A stretch of 64,000 bases of DNA from Microbulbifer yueqingensis (GCF_900100355.1 NZ_FNFH01000005.1:124001-188000); one strand, 5' to 3'. Shown: positions 45,233-55,579, counted from the stretch's first letter. Numbers and translations: made by a program. The notes: generated by a model from the sequence alone, not told the origin.

Positions 45233-45725
45233 TGTGTTTCCCCAACCGATTCGATAGCCGCTGGCGGGCACGGTTGAGCCGTACCGCCACATTGGACTCA
45301 CTGATTCCCAGGACTTCGGCGATCTCACTGTAACCAAGCCCTTCCAGCCGCAGGCTGATAACCTGGCGCAGCCCCAGCGGCAATGCCTGTACCGCCGCTT
45401 GAAGCCGCTCCGACTTGCGCTGCCCCGCCAACCTCTCGGCCGGCCCCGGCGCACTGTCCGCCACGCCCTCCAGCAACACATCATCCGCTTCCGGTCGCCG
45501 CCGGGCCAGTTCGGTGACACTGCGGTTGTGGGCAATGCGGAAGATGAAGGTTTTCACGCTGGCCTCGCCCCGAAAACCCGGCAGGGCCCGCCAGATGGCC
45601 AGCCAGATATCCTGCAACAGGTCGTCTCGCTCCTCCGGGGTGCGGGTATAGGTGCCCGCGACACGGGCAATGCCCCCACCGTAATCACTGATTAGCTGCT
45701 GAAACTGCTCACTGCGGGCCTTCAA
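45222..45725 (-). CDS. ECF RNA polymerase sigma factor
   Basis: A 167-residue ECF sigma factor. Region 2 is visible as RTPEERDDLLQDIWLAIWRALPGFRGEASVKTFIFRIAHNRSVTELARRR (about residues 28-77) and region 4 as QALPLGLRQVISLRLEGLGYSEIAEVLGISESNVAVRLNRARQRL (about 113-157). The start codon is TTG at 45725, with GGAG five bases upstream. The next gene downstream overlaps it and encodes a membrane protein, a likely regulator. Target promoters are not evident from the window. It is divergent from ohr with about 163 bases between, so a role in oxidative or envelope stress is possible but unproven. Confidence 0.92.
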   Translation of the reverse strand: MKARSEQFQQLISDYGGGIARVAGTYTRTPEERDDLLQDIWLAIWRALPGFRGEASVKTFIFRIAHNRSVTELARRRPEADDVLLEGVADSAPGPAERLAGQRKSERLQAAVQALPLGLRQVISLRLEGLGYSEIAEVLGISESNVAVRLNRARQRLSNRLGKHSER

Positions 45726-45888
45726 GGCTGCTCCTTAACCCCATCCTGGTGTCATCCGGTTCTACAGTACCGGCGGCAGCAAAAAGATTACAGAAATTTT
45801 CCCGGCCCGACGCAGCCCGGTTCGCCCCGGCCGGGAAGCAGCTGGCTACACTGCTGGGGCAACAAGTGATGAACCGGAGAAAGCTATC

Positions 45889-46311
45889 ATGAAGACCCTC
45901 TATACCGCTGTCGCTACCGCCACCGGTGGCCGTGACGGCGAGGCCAAATCGTCCGACGGCAAACTGGCAGTCAAACTGGATGTACCCGAGGAGATGGGCG
46001 GCAGTGGTGGCGACGGTACCAACCCGGAGCAGATGTTTGCCGCTGGTTATGCCGCCTGTTTTATCGGCGCAATGAAATTCGTCGCCGACAAGGAGAAGCA
46101 GGAAGTGCCCGACGACACCTCGGTGCGGGCGGAAGTCGGGATTGGTCCCAAGGACAAGGGCTTCGGCCTGGATATCGACCTGCACGTGAGCCTGCCGGGC
46201 ATGGACGCGGACACCGCAGAGAAAATTGCCAACCGGGCCCACGAGGAAGTGTGCCCTTATTCCAACGCCACCCGGGGCAATGTGGATGTGCGGCTGCATG
46301 TGAAAACCTGA
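45889..46311 (+). CDS. ohr: Organic hydroperoxide reductase, Ohr type
   Basis: A 140-residue OsmC-superfamily peroxidase that reduces organic hydroperoxides. Both redox cysteines are present: GYAACFIGAM (Cys58 region) and EEVCPYSNATRGN (Cys near 121), and the full chain from MKTLYTAVATATGGRDG to NVDVRLHVKT matches the Ohr length. No ohrR repressor gene is adjacent. It is divergent from the ECF sigma factor gene. Confidence 0.95.
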   Translation: MKTLYTAVATATGGRDGEAKSSDGKLAVKLDVPEEMGGSGGDGTNPEQMFAAGYAACFIGAMKFVADKEKQEVPDDTSVRAEVGIGPKDKGFGLDIDLHVSLPGMDADTAEKIANRAHEEVCPYSNATRGNVDVRLHVKT

Positions 46312-46705
46312 AGGGGGTTAGCAGCACCCGCATCTCGCCCGGCCCCGATCAGGCACATTTGCGAGAGTTCTACGGGGCTTATCCCGGCCGTCCCACCCGG
46401 GGTCGGCAAGTTCGGCAGCGGCAGAATCCCGCAATAACCTTGCAGGATCCGGATACCGCCATTCCCGCTCCCCGGCCACAATGACTTCAGCAAAATCCGT
46501 GCGCAACCGCTCCCGCTGCAAGACTGGCGCACCTGGCGCCAGCCGCTCGAGCGGGAGAAGGGACACGGTTGCCGGTATCGACAAAAACTGGGCATGCCGG
46601 CATGCGGGACGGTTCACATAACGGGAAATTTTTCCCACACAGGTGAAACCATTGGGCGGCTGGGGCGCTCAAACGCCGTACATCCCTGTCGACAGGAGGA
46701 AAACA
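46312..46705. other. Gene-poor 394-bp stretch after ohr
   Basis: Only short, poorly supported open frames are present. No strong hairpin-plus-T terminator was found after ohr. The last 40 bases contain the ribosome site and possible promoter of the small membrane protein at 46706. Otherwise I see nothing definite. Confidence 0.5.
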
Positions 46706-46831
46706 ATGCAAGCGAGCCCGGGTAAAACCCTACCGTCGTGGAGGAAACTGCTGAATGCGTGGCCGTCACTGCTTCTGCTGGCAGCCACGGTCCTGTTTAC
46801 CGCCCTGCCGGCGCTCTCCGCGGCGCACTAG
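46706..46831 (+). CDS. 41-residue single-pass membrane protein
   Basis: A short gene from ATG 46706 to stop 46829-46831. The product has a basic N terminus (MQASPGKTLPSWRKLLNAW), one hydrophobic segment at about residues 20-37 and ends SAAH. AGGAGG stands seven bases before the ATG, an excellent ribosome site, which supports translation. An upstream in-frame ATG at 46643 has no such site. It may be a single-pass membrane peptide or a secretion signal remnant. Function unknown. Confidence 0.55.
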   Translation: MQASPGKTLPSWRKLLNAWPSLLLLAATVLFTALPALSAAH

Positions 46832-46945
46832 CCGGCCCCCCTAAAAATTCCACTATGTGAGCCTGCATTGCTGCAAGTGCCTGTTCGAGCAGTTACCTCG
46901 CTGCCGCGATGCGCACAGCCGGTAGCACCTGCACGAACCGGGCAG

Positions 46946-47902
46946 CTATTTCGAAGCCACTCCATTGGCAATCTGGAAACCGATGCGCGCGGCGGTGCGG
47001 GCCGCGTGGTCCTCGATATCGAAATAGGGATTGAACTCGGCCATGTCCGCCAGGCATACCTTGCCGGAGTCGAGCACCGTATCCAGCAGGGGCTCGAACA
47101 ATTCGAGCGGCACGCCCCGACCGGACGGCGCGCTGACTGCCGGCATCACTGAAGCCGGGAAGACATCCAGGCACACCGTCAGGTAGACGAAGTCCACGTT
47201 TTCGATAAAACCCGCTATCTGCTCGCGCACCCTGTCCAGGTTCCAGCTGGTGATCTCCCGGTCGCGGATGACCTTGGCTCCCAGCTCGTCGGCACGATTG
47301 TACAGAGCCGGTGTATTGGCATTGTCCGCGGCACCCACGCAGAGATAATTGAACGGCTTGCCGTTGATCTCGCACTGTTCTGCGATCTGGTAAAAGGGCG
47401 TGCCGGACGATCCCTTGGGCGCGGGTATACGCAGGTCCAGGTGGGCATCGAAGTTGATGATGCCGAGGGTCTCCTCCCGGTGCAGCTCGCGCATCCAGCG
47501 GGCAATGCCCTGGTAGCTGCCAAAGGCAATCTCGTGACCGCCGCCCAGCACCAGCGGGAAGTGCCCTCCCTCAAGCAACTCGGTAATGCGCGCCCCCAGC
47601 AGCGACTGCGCGGATTCCAGGTCCTCTTTTTCCACCCTCACATTACCGGCGTCGTATAGCGGCGTATCGAAGGTGGACGGCAGGTTGGCCATCGCCAGGC
47701 GCAGGATACGCGGCCCCTTGGCCGCGCCGATCCGGCCCTTGTTGCGGCGCACACCTTCGTCGGAGGAGAAGCCCAGGATGGCAATGCCCGGCGCGCTGTC
47801 GATGTGCAGCGGGGTAACCCGCTGGTGCCAGCGCTCACCCGCGCGGCCGTCCTCGCTATCGGTGCGGCCGCTCCACAGGCGCATATCAGCCAGCTGTAAC
47901 AT
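46946..47902 (-). CDS. hutG: Formimidoylglutamase
   Basis: A 318-residue arginase/ureohydrolase-fold enzyme that hydrolyses N-formimidoyl-L-glutamate to glutamate and formamide, the last step of one histidine pathway. Mn-binding motifs are GGGHEIAFGSY (near 126), INFDAHLDLR (near 153) and LTVCLDVFPASVMPAVSAPSGRG (near 245). The N-terminal part is as in HutG, not agmatinase. The ATG at 47902 follows GGAGG by five bases; a TTG 12 bases upstream is not favoured. The start overlaps the 3' end of hutI by 17 bases. Confidence 0.95.
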   Translation of the reverse strand: MLQLADMRLWSGRTDSEDGRAGERWHQRVTPLHIDSAPGIAILGFSSDEGVRRNKGRIGAAKGPRILRLAMANLPSTFDTPLYDAGNVRVEKEDLESAQSLLGARITELLEGGHFPLVLGGGHEIAFGSYQGIARWMRELHREETLGIINFDAHLDLRIPAPKGSSGTPFYQIAEQCEINGKPFNYLCVGAADNANTPALYNRADELGAKVIRDREITSWNLDRVREQIAGFIENVDFVYLTVCLDVFPASVMPAVSAPSGRGVPLELFEPLLDTVLDSGKVCLADMAEFNPYFDIEDHAARTAARIGFQIANGVASK

Positions 47903-49115
47903 TTTGACCTCCAAAAAATATCGCGGCCGGTTTCAGGGCGCCGTACTCGTAGGCGAGCTGGTCCGGCGTCTCCATGGGCCAGAGCACCATGTCGGCGCGC
48001 AGGCCAGCCCGCAGCACGCCGCGGGAACAGCACAGCCCCAGGGCCCGCGCGGCAGAGCGGGTAACGCCGGCCAGCGCTTCTGCCGGGGTCAGGCCGAACA
48101 GGTTGCAGCCCATGTTCATCATAAGGCGCAGGGATGCGATCGGGCAGCTGCCCGGGTTCAGGTCGGTAGACAGCGCAATACTGACCCCCGAGGCGCGCAG
48201 CTTGTCCACCGGCGGCACGCGGGTCTCGCGCAGGGTGTAGAAGGCCCCGGGCAGCAGTACCGCGACGGTGCCGTTCTCGGCCATGGCCGCGACGTCCATG
48301 TCGGTAATGTACTCGATATGGTCAACCGACAGCGCCCCGGCCTGTGCCGCCATGCTGGTGGCGCCGGAGCTGCTCAGCTGTTCCGCGTGCGCCTTGACCG
48401 GGAGGTCGAGCTCCCGCGCACAGTCGATCACCCGCTGGCACTGCTCGACAGAAAAAGCGATGGATTCACAGAACATGTCGACGGCGTCCGCCAGCTGCTC
48501 CCGCGCCACCGCCGGCAGTATCTCCTCGCACACCAGGTCGATGTACTCGTCGGCGCGGCCGTCGTACTCCGGCGGCAGCGCGTGGGCCGCCAGGCAGGTG
48601 GTGACGATATCCACCGGGTAGTGTTGCGCCAGCCGGCGCGCGGTGCGCAGCTGTTTCAGTTCGGTATCCAGCTCAAGGCCGTAGCCGGATTTCACTTCGA
48701 GGGTGGTGACGCCCTCTGCCAGCAGCGCCCGCAGCCGGGGCTCGGCGGCGTGGTAGAGCTGCTCGGCGCTGGCTGCGCGGGTGGCGCGCACCGTCGACAG
48801 TATGCCGCCGCCGGAGCGGGCGACCTCCTCATAGCTCTCGCCGCCCAGGCGGCGGGCAAACTCCGAAGCCCGGTGGCCGCCGTAGACCAGGTGGGTATGG
48901 CAGTCCACGAGCCCCGGGGTGAGCCACTGGCCCTCGCCGTCGATAACCCGGTCAGCGGTACACTCCGGCAGCTCCCGGCGCGGGCCGATCCAGACGATCC
49001 GGCCACCGGTCACCGCCACCGCGGCATCCTCCACGGCACCGTAGCCACCGGGAATGGACGGGTCCATGGTGGCGGCGTGCAGGTTGGTCAACAGCAGGTC
49101 GCAGCGTTCAGTCAT
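47886..49115 (-). CDS. hutI: Imidazolonepropionase
   Basis: A 409-residue amidohydrolase converting imidazolonepropionate to formiminoglutamate. The metal site GLVDCHTHLVYGGHRASEFARRLGG is near residue 60-84, KVKSGYGL-type EVKSGYGLELDTELKQLR near 140, and the HAEQLSSSGAT and HIEYITDMD motifs near 235-265. The open frame begins 33 bases further upstream, but the ATG at 49115 follows GGAAC and starts at the usual site. hutI and hutG form a minus-strand pair divergent from hutC-hutU-hutH. Confidence 0.96.
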   Translation of the reverse strand: MTERCDLLLTNLHAATMDPSIPGGYGAVEDAAVAVTGGRIVWIGPRRELPECTADRVIDGEGQWLTPGLVDCHTHLVYGGHRASEFARRLGGESYEEVARSGGGILSTVRATRAASAEQLYHAAEPRLRALLAEGVTTLEVKSGYGLELDTELKQLRTARRLAQHYPVDIVTTCLAAHALPPEYDGRADEYIDLVCEEILPAVAREQLADAVDMFCESIAFSVEQCQRVIDCARELDLPVKAHAEQLSSSGATSMAAQAGALSVDHIEYITDMDVAAMAENGTVAVLLPGAFYTLRETRVPPVDKLRASGVSIALSTDLNPGSCPIASLRLMMNMGCNLFGLTPAEALAGVTRSAARALGLCCSRGVLRAGLRADMVLWPMETPDQLAYEYGALKPAAIFFGGQNVTAG

Positions 49116-49265
49116 AGGTGTTCCGTTAGGCGGCTTTTTCAACCGCAATTCCCATTAACGATAGTTCGAATCCGGCGCTTGGCGCGCAGGGCATTCCTGC
49201 CCGCACCCGCACGACCGATACGCCGGCAATCTTGACAGGGGCCGGCGACAGATTCATAGTGACAA

Positions 49266-49289
49266 CTTGTATATACAAGAATATACAAG
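49266..49289. promoter_or_regulatory. HutC operator between hutI and hutC
   Basis: CTTGTATATACAAG (49266-49279) is a perfect 14-bp palindrome with the known HutC/GntR consensus; a second imperfect copy of its right half, AATATACAAG (49280-49289), adjoins it. Located between the divergent hutI and hutC genes, it can control both directions. Urocanate is the usual inducer. Confidence 0.85.
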
Positions 49290-49314
49290 CAAGAGATGCA
49301 CTGTACCTGAGTCC

Positions 49315-50046
49315 ATGAATACTGCAAGAGAGCCCTCAGCCAGAGGACAAGAGCCCCGCTACGCGGCCATCAAGCGGCATATTCGCAGCCAGATCGACTC
49401 CGGCAGCTGGCCGGTGCACTACCAGGTGCCATCGGAAAACCAGCTGGCGCAGGAGTTTGGTGTGAGCCGCATGACGGCCCGCCGCGCGCTCAGCGAGCTT
49501 ACCGACGAGGGGGTGCTGATGCGCTCCCAGGGGCTGGGCACCTTTGTCGCCGAGCCGGTGCCGGCGGGATCACTGCTGGAGGTGCGCAATATCGCCGACG
49601 AGGTATCGGCCCGCGGCCATAGCTACAGCAACACCATCCTCCTGCTCGAGGAAGCGGAGGCGCCGGCCGATGTAGCGCGGGCGCTGGGCCTGGCGGAGGG
49701 AGCACCCGTTTTTCACTCAGTGATCGTCCACCGGGACAACGGCCTGCCGATCCAGTGGGAGGAGCGCTATACCAACCCGGACCTCGCGCCCGAGTACCTG
49801 CGACAGGACTTTTCCAGCACCACCCCCAACGCCTACCTGTCCCGGGTTGCGCCACTCACCGAGGCAGACACCACCGTCGAGGCGATTGCAGCGGGCGAAG
49901 AAATCGCCGGCTCACTGCAGGTGGCAGCGGGCAGCGCCTGCCTGCAGATCTGGCGACGCACCATGAGCGCTGCCGGCAGCGTCAGTTTCGCCCGGCTGGT
50001 CCATCCGGGTAACCGGTACCGGCTGGGCGCCCAGCTGAGATTCTAG
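49315..50046 (+). CDS. hutC: GntR/HutC-family repressor of histidine utilization
   Basis: A 243-residue regulator. The winged-helix DNA-binding domain (RYAAIKRHIRSQIDSGSW, VPSENQLAQEFGVSRMTARRALSELTDEGVLMRSQGLGTFV) occupies about residues 16-80 and the C-terminal UTRA ligand-binding domain the remainder, ending with FARLVHPGNRYRLGAQL. The family senses urocanate. An open frame begins at 49267 inside the operator; the ATG at 49315 is preferred because the earlier start would be within the HutC site and gives an odd lead. Confidence 0.94.
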   Translation: MNTAREPSARGQEPRYAAIKRHIRSQIDSGSWPVHYQVPSENQLAQEFGVSRMTARRALSELTDEGVLMRSQGLGTFVAEPVPAGSLLEVRNIADEVSARGHSYSNTILLLEEAEAPADVARALGLAEGAPVFHSVIVHRDNGLPIQWEERYTNPDLAPEYLRQDFSSTTPNAYLSRVAPLTEADTTVEAIAAGEEIAGSLQVAAGSACLQIWRRTMSAAGSVSFARLVHPGNRYRLGAQLRF

Positions 50047-50124
50047 TGAAAAGATTGCCGCCGGCGGCTGCCGGTCACCGGGCGGCAAGACCCAACAAAA
50101 GTAATGATTTACGGAGAAGCGGAT

Positions 50125-51801
<1,677 letters not shown>

Positions 51802-51829
51802 GTCGAGCCAGGCAATTTATTACAGCGTC

Positions 51830-51955
51830 ATCCCGGCGCAGGCCGGGATCCAGCAACGGTGCATGTAGAAGGCACTGTGCCATCCCTCCTGGACACCGGC
51901 CTGCGCCGGTGTGACGACACAAATTGATTTCTGTAATGCTGGCGAGAGCCGGCGT
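51830..51955. repeat. Cluster of three REP-type palindromes
   Basis: Three small hairpins in the hutU-hutH gap: ATCCCGGC/GCCGGGAT (51830-51849) with the flank CGTC; ACACCGGC/GCCGGTGT (51893-51912); ATGCTGGC/GCCGGCGT (51936-51955) with G:T pairs. Each is an 8-bp stem with a 4-base loop. The flank GTGACG/GTGACA after units two and three mirrors the CGTCAT before unit one, so unit one lies inverted relative to the others, as in bacterial REP/BIME arrays. Confidence 0.8.
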
Positions 51956-51988
51956 GACAACAGGCAACAATACTTTCGGTAAAATTTT

Positions 51989-53539
51989 ATGTACAAACTG
52001 GAAATCAATCCCGGCCAGCTGAGCCTGGCCCAGCTTCGCCGCGTCGCCCGCGAGCCGGTGGAGCTGTCACTGGACGAGGACGCCTACCCGGCGATCGAGG
52101 CGTCGGCAAAAACCGTGGCCCAGGTCCTGAGCGAGGGGCGCACCGTCTACGGCATCAACACCGGTTTTGGCCTGCTGGCCAATACCCGCATCGAGAAGGA
52201 CGACCTGGAAACCCTGCAGCGCGCCATCGTTTTGTCCCATGCCGCCGGCACCGGCAACTTTATGGACGAATCCACCGTGCGGCTGCTGATGGTACTGAAG
52301 ATCAACTCCCTCGCCCGCGGTTTTTCCGGCGTGCGCCCGGCAGTGATCGATGCGCTGATCAAGCTGGTAAATGCCGGCGTGTTCCCCGCAATTCCCGAGA
52401 AGGGCTCGGTGGGCGCCTCCGGCGACCTGGCCCCCCTGGCCCATATGAGCGTGGTGCTGCTGGGCGAGGGCGAATGCTTTATCGACGGCCAGCGCCGGCC
52501 GGCCACCGAGGGACTGAAGAAAGCCGGCCTGGAAGCACTGACGCTGGCCCCGAAAGAGGGCCTGGCGCTGTTGAATGGCACCCAGGCCTCCACGGCTTTT
52601 GCGCTGCTGGGACTGTTCGCCGCCGAAGACCTGCTTGCCGGCGGCATTGTCACCGGCGCACTGTCGCTGGAAGCGGCCAAGGGCTCGCGCCGCCCGTTCG
52701 ACGACCGTATCCATATGGTCCGCGGCCAGCAGGCCCAGCGCGAGGTGGCTGCCAGCTACCGTGCGCTGCTGGGCGATAGCAGCCAGATCGGCGAATCGCA
52801 CGAGTTCTGTGAAAAAGTGCAGGATCCCTACTCCCTGCGCTGCCAGCCGCAGGTCATGGGCGCCTGCCTGCAGCAGATCCGCTTTGCCGCTGAGGTGCTG
52901 CTGGCCGAGGCCAACGGCGTTTCCGACAACCCGCTGGTCTTTACCGATGAGGAAAACCCGGAAAATTCCGACATCATTTCCGGTGGTAATTTCCATGCCG
53001 AGCCGGTGGCCATGGTTGCCGACAACCTGGCGCTGGCGCTGGCCGAAATCGGTGCCCTGTCCGAGCGGCGCATGGCATTGCTGATCGACACCAACCTGTC
53101 CGGCCTGCCGCCTTTCCTGGTGGAGAACGGCGGAGTGAATTCCGGCTTCATGATCGCCCAGGTGACCTCCGCGGCACTGGCGAGCGAGAACAAGTCGCTG
53201 GCCCACCCGGCCTGTGTCGACTCGCTGCCCACCAGTGCCAACCAGGAGGACCACGTCTCCATGGCAACTTTTGCCGGGCGCCGCCTGCGTGACATGGCCG
53301 ACAACACCTGTGGCATCCTGGCGGTAGAGTTACTGGCTGCCTGCCAGGGCCTGGACTTCCGCGCGCCGCTGAAGACCACCGATAAACTGGAACAGGCCAA
53401 GGCAAAGCTGCGCGAGCGCGTCAGCTTCTATGACAAAGACCGCTACTTCGCTCCCGATATCGAGGAGGCCAAGCAGCTCCTGGCCAGCGCGGCTTACCTG
53501 TCGTTCCTTGAGCGGGACATGCTGCCGAGCGGCAACTGA
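51989..53539 (+). CDS. hutH: Histidine ammonia-lyase
   Basis: A 516-residue enzyme forming urocanate and ammonia from L-histidine. The electrophilic MIO cofactor arises autocatalytically from A143-S144-G145 in [16 protein letters not shown]. Other conserved stretches are [15 protein letters not shown] (about 54-68) and [21 protein letters not shown] [11 protein letters not shown] (near 276). The ATG at 51989 follows a short A/T-rich leader beyond the REP cluster. A good terminator follows after 35 bases, so the hutC-hutU-hutH run ends here. Confidence 0.98.
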   Translation: MYKLEINPGQLSLAQLRRVAREPVELSLDEDAYPAIEASAKTVAQVLSEGRTVYGINTGFGLLANTRIEKDDLETLQRAIVLSHAAGTGNFMDESTVRLLMVLKINSLARGFSGVRPAVIDALIKLVNAGVFPAIPEKGSVGASGDLAPLAHMSVVLLGEGECFIDGQRRPATEGLKKAGLEALTLAPKEGLALLNGTQASTAFALLGLFAAEDLLAGGIVTGALSLEAAKGSRRPFDDRIHMVRGQQAQREVAASYRALLGDSSQIGESHEFCEKVQDPYSLRCQPQVMGACLQQIRFAAEVLLAEANGVSDNPLVFTDEENPENSDIISGGNFHAEPVAMVADNLALALAEIGALSERRMALLIDTNLSGLPPFLVENGGVNSGFMIAQVTSAALASENKSLAHPACVDSLPTSANQEDHVSMATFAGRRLRDMADNTCGILAVELLAACQGLDFRAPLKTTDKLEQAKAKLRERVSFYDKDRYFAPDIEEAKQLLASAAYLSFLERDMLPSGN

Positions 53540-53573
53540 CAGGCGGCCGGAGTAAGGTCTCCCCACTACCAGC

Positions 53574-53608
53574 AAGGCGCCGGCTACCCAGCGGCGCCTT
53601 TTTTATTT
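53574..53608 (+). terminator. Rho-independent terminator after hutH
   Basis: AAGGCGCC (53574-53581) pairs with GGCGCCTT (53593-53600), 11-base loop, and is followed by TTTTTTATTT. It ends the hutH-containing transcript. Confidence 0.85.
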
Positions 53609-53769
53609 GCACATGGCAACACTGCCAACCATTCGCAAGCCCCTTCTCTTCTCGTTACCACTGGCGGGCCGCCGGACCGCCATGAAGATTTGTCAATTTG
53701 ATGAAATCTACGCCATCGGTGCTAGGCTGAAAGTAGACGTTTTACCCGCCACACGGCGTGGAGGTCTCA

Positions 53770-54045
53770 ATGCAACGGCCAGCCAGGAAGCTACTGCTAT
53801 CCGGCCTTGGCTGCGTGTACCTGGCCGGGGCAGGCCTCGTCCTGCCAGCCTGCACCAGCGATGGCTATGTACGCAGTAGCTCCCCGTCTTCCGGCAATGC
53901 CCGCTATCGCGTGAGCGATCCCTATTATCACTGCCATCGCGGCGGCGCCTGCCACAGTGTGCGCCATACCGACGACTACTGGTCGAGCGAAGTCTACCGG
54001 CAGTTCCCGAAGCGGGAGGACAGACGCAAGCCGAGACCCCTGTAA
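53770..54045 (+). CDS. Small Cys/His-containing lipoprotein
   Basis: A 91-residue predicted lipoprotein starting at ATG 53770 with GGAGG seven bases ahead. The signal MQRPARKLLLSGLGCVYLAGAGLVLPAC ends in lipobox LPAC. The mature part is Ser/Tyr-rich, then carries a compact PYYHCHRGGACHSVRHTDDYW segment whose HCHxxxxCHxxxH arrangement could bind metal. The C terminus is strongly basic (KREDRRKPRP). Not recognised. It is followed about 130 bases later by another unusual lipoprotein gene in the same direction. Confidence 0.65.
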   Translation: MQRPARKLLLSGLGCVYLAGAGLVLPACTSDGYVRSSSPSSGNARYRVSDPYYHCHRGGACHSVRHTDDYWSSEVYRQFPKREDRRKPRPL

Positions 54046-54176
54046 CAGATATCGACCCGAATTCAGCGCGGGCGATTCCTGGAATCGCCCGCATTGAATA
54101 GAGCCGGCGAGCGGTACATCACATGCCGCAGGGAATGCCGTAACCACCGGATCTTTCCCAATCGGAGACTGATGCC

Positions 54177-54569
54177 ATGAACAGGACCCTGAAAACCGGG
54201 CTTGTCGCCATCACGGTCTGCACAGCACTCACCCTGGGTGCCTGTGTGACCGATGGCTACTATGCCTCGGGCGGCTACTATTCGAGCTACCCGTATACCT
54301 ATCCCTCCAGCAGTGTCTACCTGTATTACTCGTCGCCACGTTATTATCGCTACCGCTATCACCCCCGCTATCGCCACTACTACCGTCACGGCTACCGTTA
54401 TCCCGGCCGCTACTATGGGGGCCACCGGCACTATCGCGGTCATCGCTACTACCGGGGCGATCGCCATTATCGCGGTGGGCGCCACTATCGCGGCGGGCGC
54501 CATTACCGGGGCAGCCGTCCGCAGTACCGCAGTCGTTACCGGGGCGGCAGCCACGGCTTGCGCCGCTGA
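54177..54569 (+). CDS. Tyr/Arg/His/Gly-rich repetitive lipoprotein
   Basis: A 130-residue predicted lipoprotein, lipobox LGAC at the end of a normal signal (residues 1-23). The mature region is almost entirely Tyr, Arg, His, Gly and Ser: TDGYYASGGYYSSYPYTYP, then SPRYYRYRYHPRYRHYYRH and tandem HYRGG units (RHYRGGRHYRGG) from about residue 85 on. Such composition suggests an intrinsically disordered, basic surface or periplasmic protein with many aromatic side chains. Recent duplication of short units is visible in DNA. Function unknown. Shares the start-of-mature motif CxxDGY with the preceding lipoprotein (CTSDGY / CVTDGY), so the two are probably paralogous. Confidence 0.65.
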   Translation: MNRTLKTGLVAITVCTALTLGACVTDGYYASGGYYSSYPYTYPSSSVYLYYSSPRYYRYRYHPRYRHYYRHGYRYPGRYYGGHRHYRGHRYYRGDRHYRGGRHYRGGRHYRGSRPQYRSRYRGGSHGLRR

Positions 54570-54748
54570 GGCCGGGCAACACAACTGGCACCGACGGGGT
54601 ACGGGCACTCGCCCTGCCCCGCGCATCATACCTTGGTCATACAGACCGCCCCCTCCCACCGCTGCTACGATTTCCCCAGTCGATAAACCCACCCGGCGCG
54701 GCCGCGAATCAGGCCAGCCCGGGTGCAGTGCAGCCGCGGGAGTTTTCT

Positions 54749-55537
54749 GTGCAGCGGAATAACAACAAACCAGCCCTGGTTACCGGTTCCACCAGCGGGA
54801 TCGGCCTGGCCATTGCCCACACCCTTGCCCGGGGCGGCCACCCGGTGATGCTGCACGGCCTCGCCGACCCGCAGAGCGGTGCCAGGCTGCAGCGCGAGTT
54901 CGCCGACAGTTACGGTGTATCCTGCGGCTTCAGCGATGCCGACATCACCACAGAGGGCGGTTGCCAGCAGCTGGTCGCGGAGACCCGCGAAGCGCTCGGC
55001 AATACGGCGATACTGGTGAATAACGCCGGCATCCAGTTCACCGCCGCCGCGCACGAATTCCCGGCCGAACAGTGGCACAGGATTATTGCCGTAAACCTCA
55101 GTGCTGCTTTTTTCCTGGCCCGCGACGTAATCCCGGATATGCGAGCCGAAGGCTGGGGCCGCGTGGTCAACGTCGCCTCGGTACACGGCATGGTGGCCTC
55201 CGCCAACAAGGCCGCCTACTGTGCAGCCAAACACGGACTGGTCGGCCTGACGAAAGTGTTGGCACTGGAAAATGCCGACAGCGGCATCACCGCCAACGCC
55301 ATCTGCCCCGGCTGGGTGGAAACCCCGCTGATCCAGCCGCAGATAGACGCCATTGCCAGCACTGAGGGGATCACCGGGGACGAGGCCCGGGCCCGGCTGG
55401 TGGGGGAAAAGCAACCCATGCCGCGCACCACCCACCCGGAAGCCATCGGGGCACTGACGCTGTATCTCTGCGGGGAATTTGCCGACACCCTGACGGGAGC
55501 CACCCTGCCGGTGGACGGGGGCTGGACCGCGCAGTAG
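54749..55537 (+). CDS. 3-hydroxybutyrate dehydrogenase
   Basis: A 262-residue short-chain dehydrogenase. The NAD-binding TGSTSGIGLAIA, the NNAG motif (ILVNNAGIQF), the catalytic Ser (NVASVHGM) and YxxxK (YCAAKHG) are all present, and the ICPGWVETPLIQPQI segment is characteristic of bacterial D-beta-hydroxybutyrate dehydrogenase. It interconverts 3-hydroxybutyrate and acetoacetate. The GTG at 54749 follows GGGAG by six bases, while the ATG at 54728 has no clear ribosome site, so I use GTG. It links acetoacetate from HMG-CoA cleavage and PHB-type metabolism. Confidence 0.9.
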   Translation: MQRNNNKPALVTGSTSGIGLAIAHTLARGGHPVMLHGLADPQSGARLQREFADSYGVSCGFSDADITTEGGCQQLVAETREALGNTAILVNNAGIQFTAAAHEFPAEQWHRIIAVNLSAAFFLARDVIPDMRAEGWGRVVNVASVHGMVASANKAAYCAAKHGLVGLTKVLALENADSGITANAICPGWVETPLIQPQIDAIASTEGITGDEARARLVGEKQPMPRTTHPEAIGALTLYLCGEFADTLTGATLPVDGGWTAQ

Positions 55538-55579
55538 TATCTTTGGCACCCACCATAATGATTCAAGCAAGGGTGCCGA

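Noticed and set aside
54420..54540. CRISPR-like short tandem repeats
   Set aside because: The repeats are in-frame HYRGG codons of a lipoprotein gene, lacking unique spacers of constant length.
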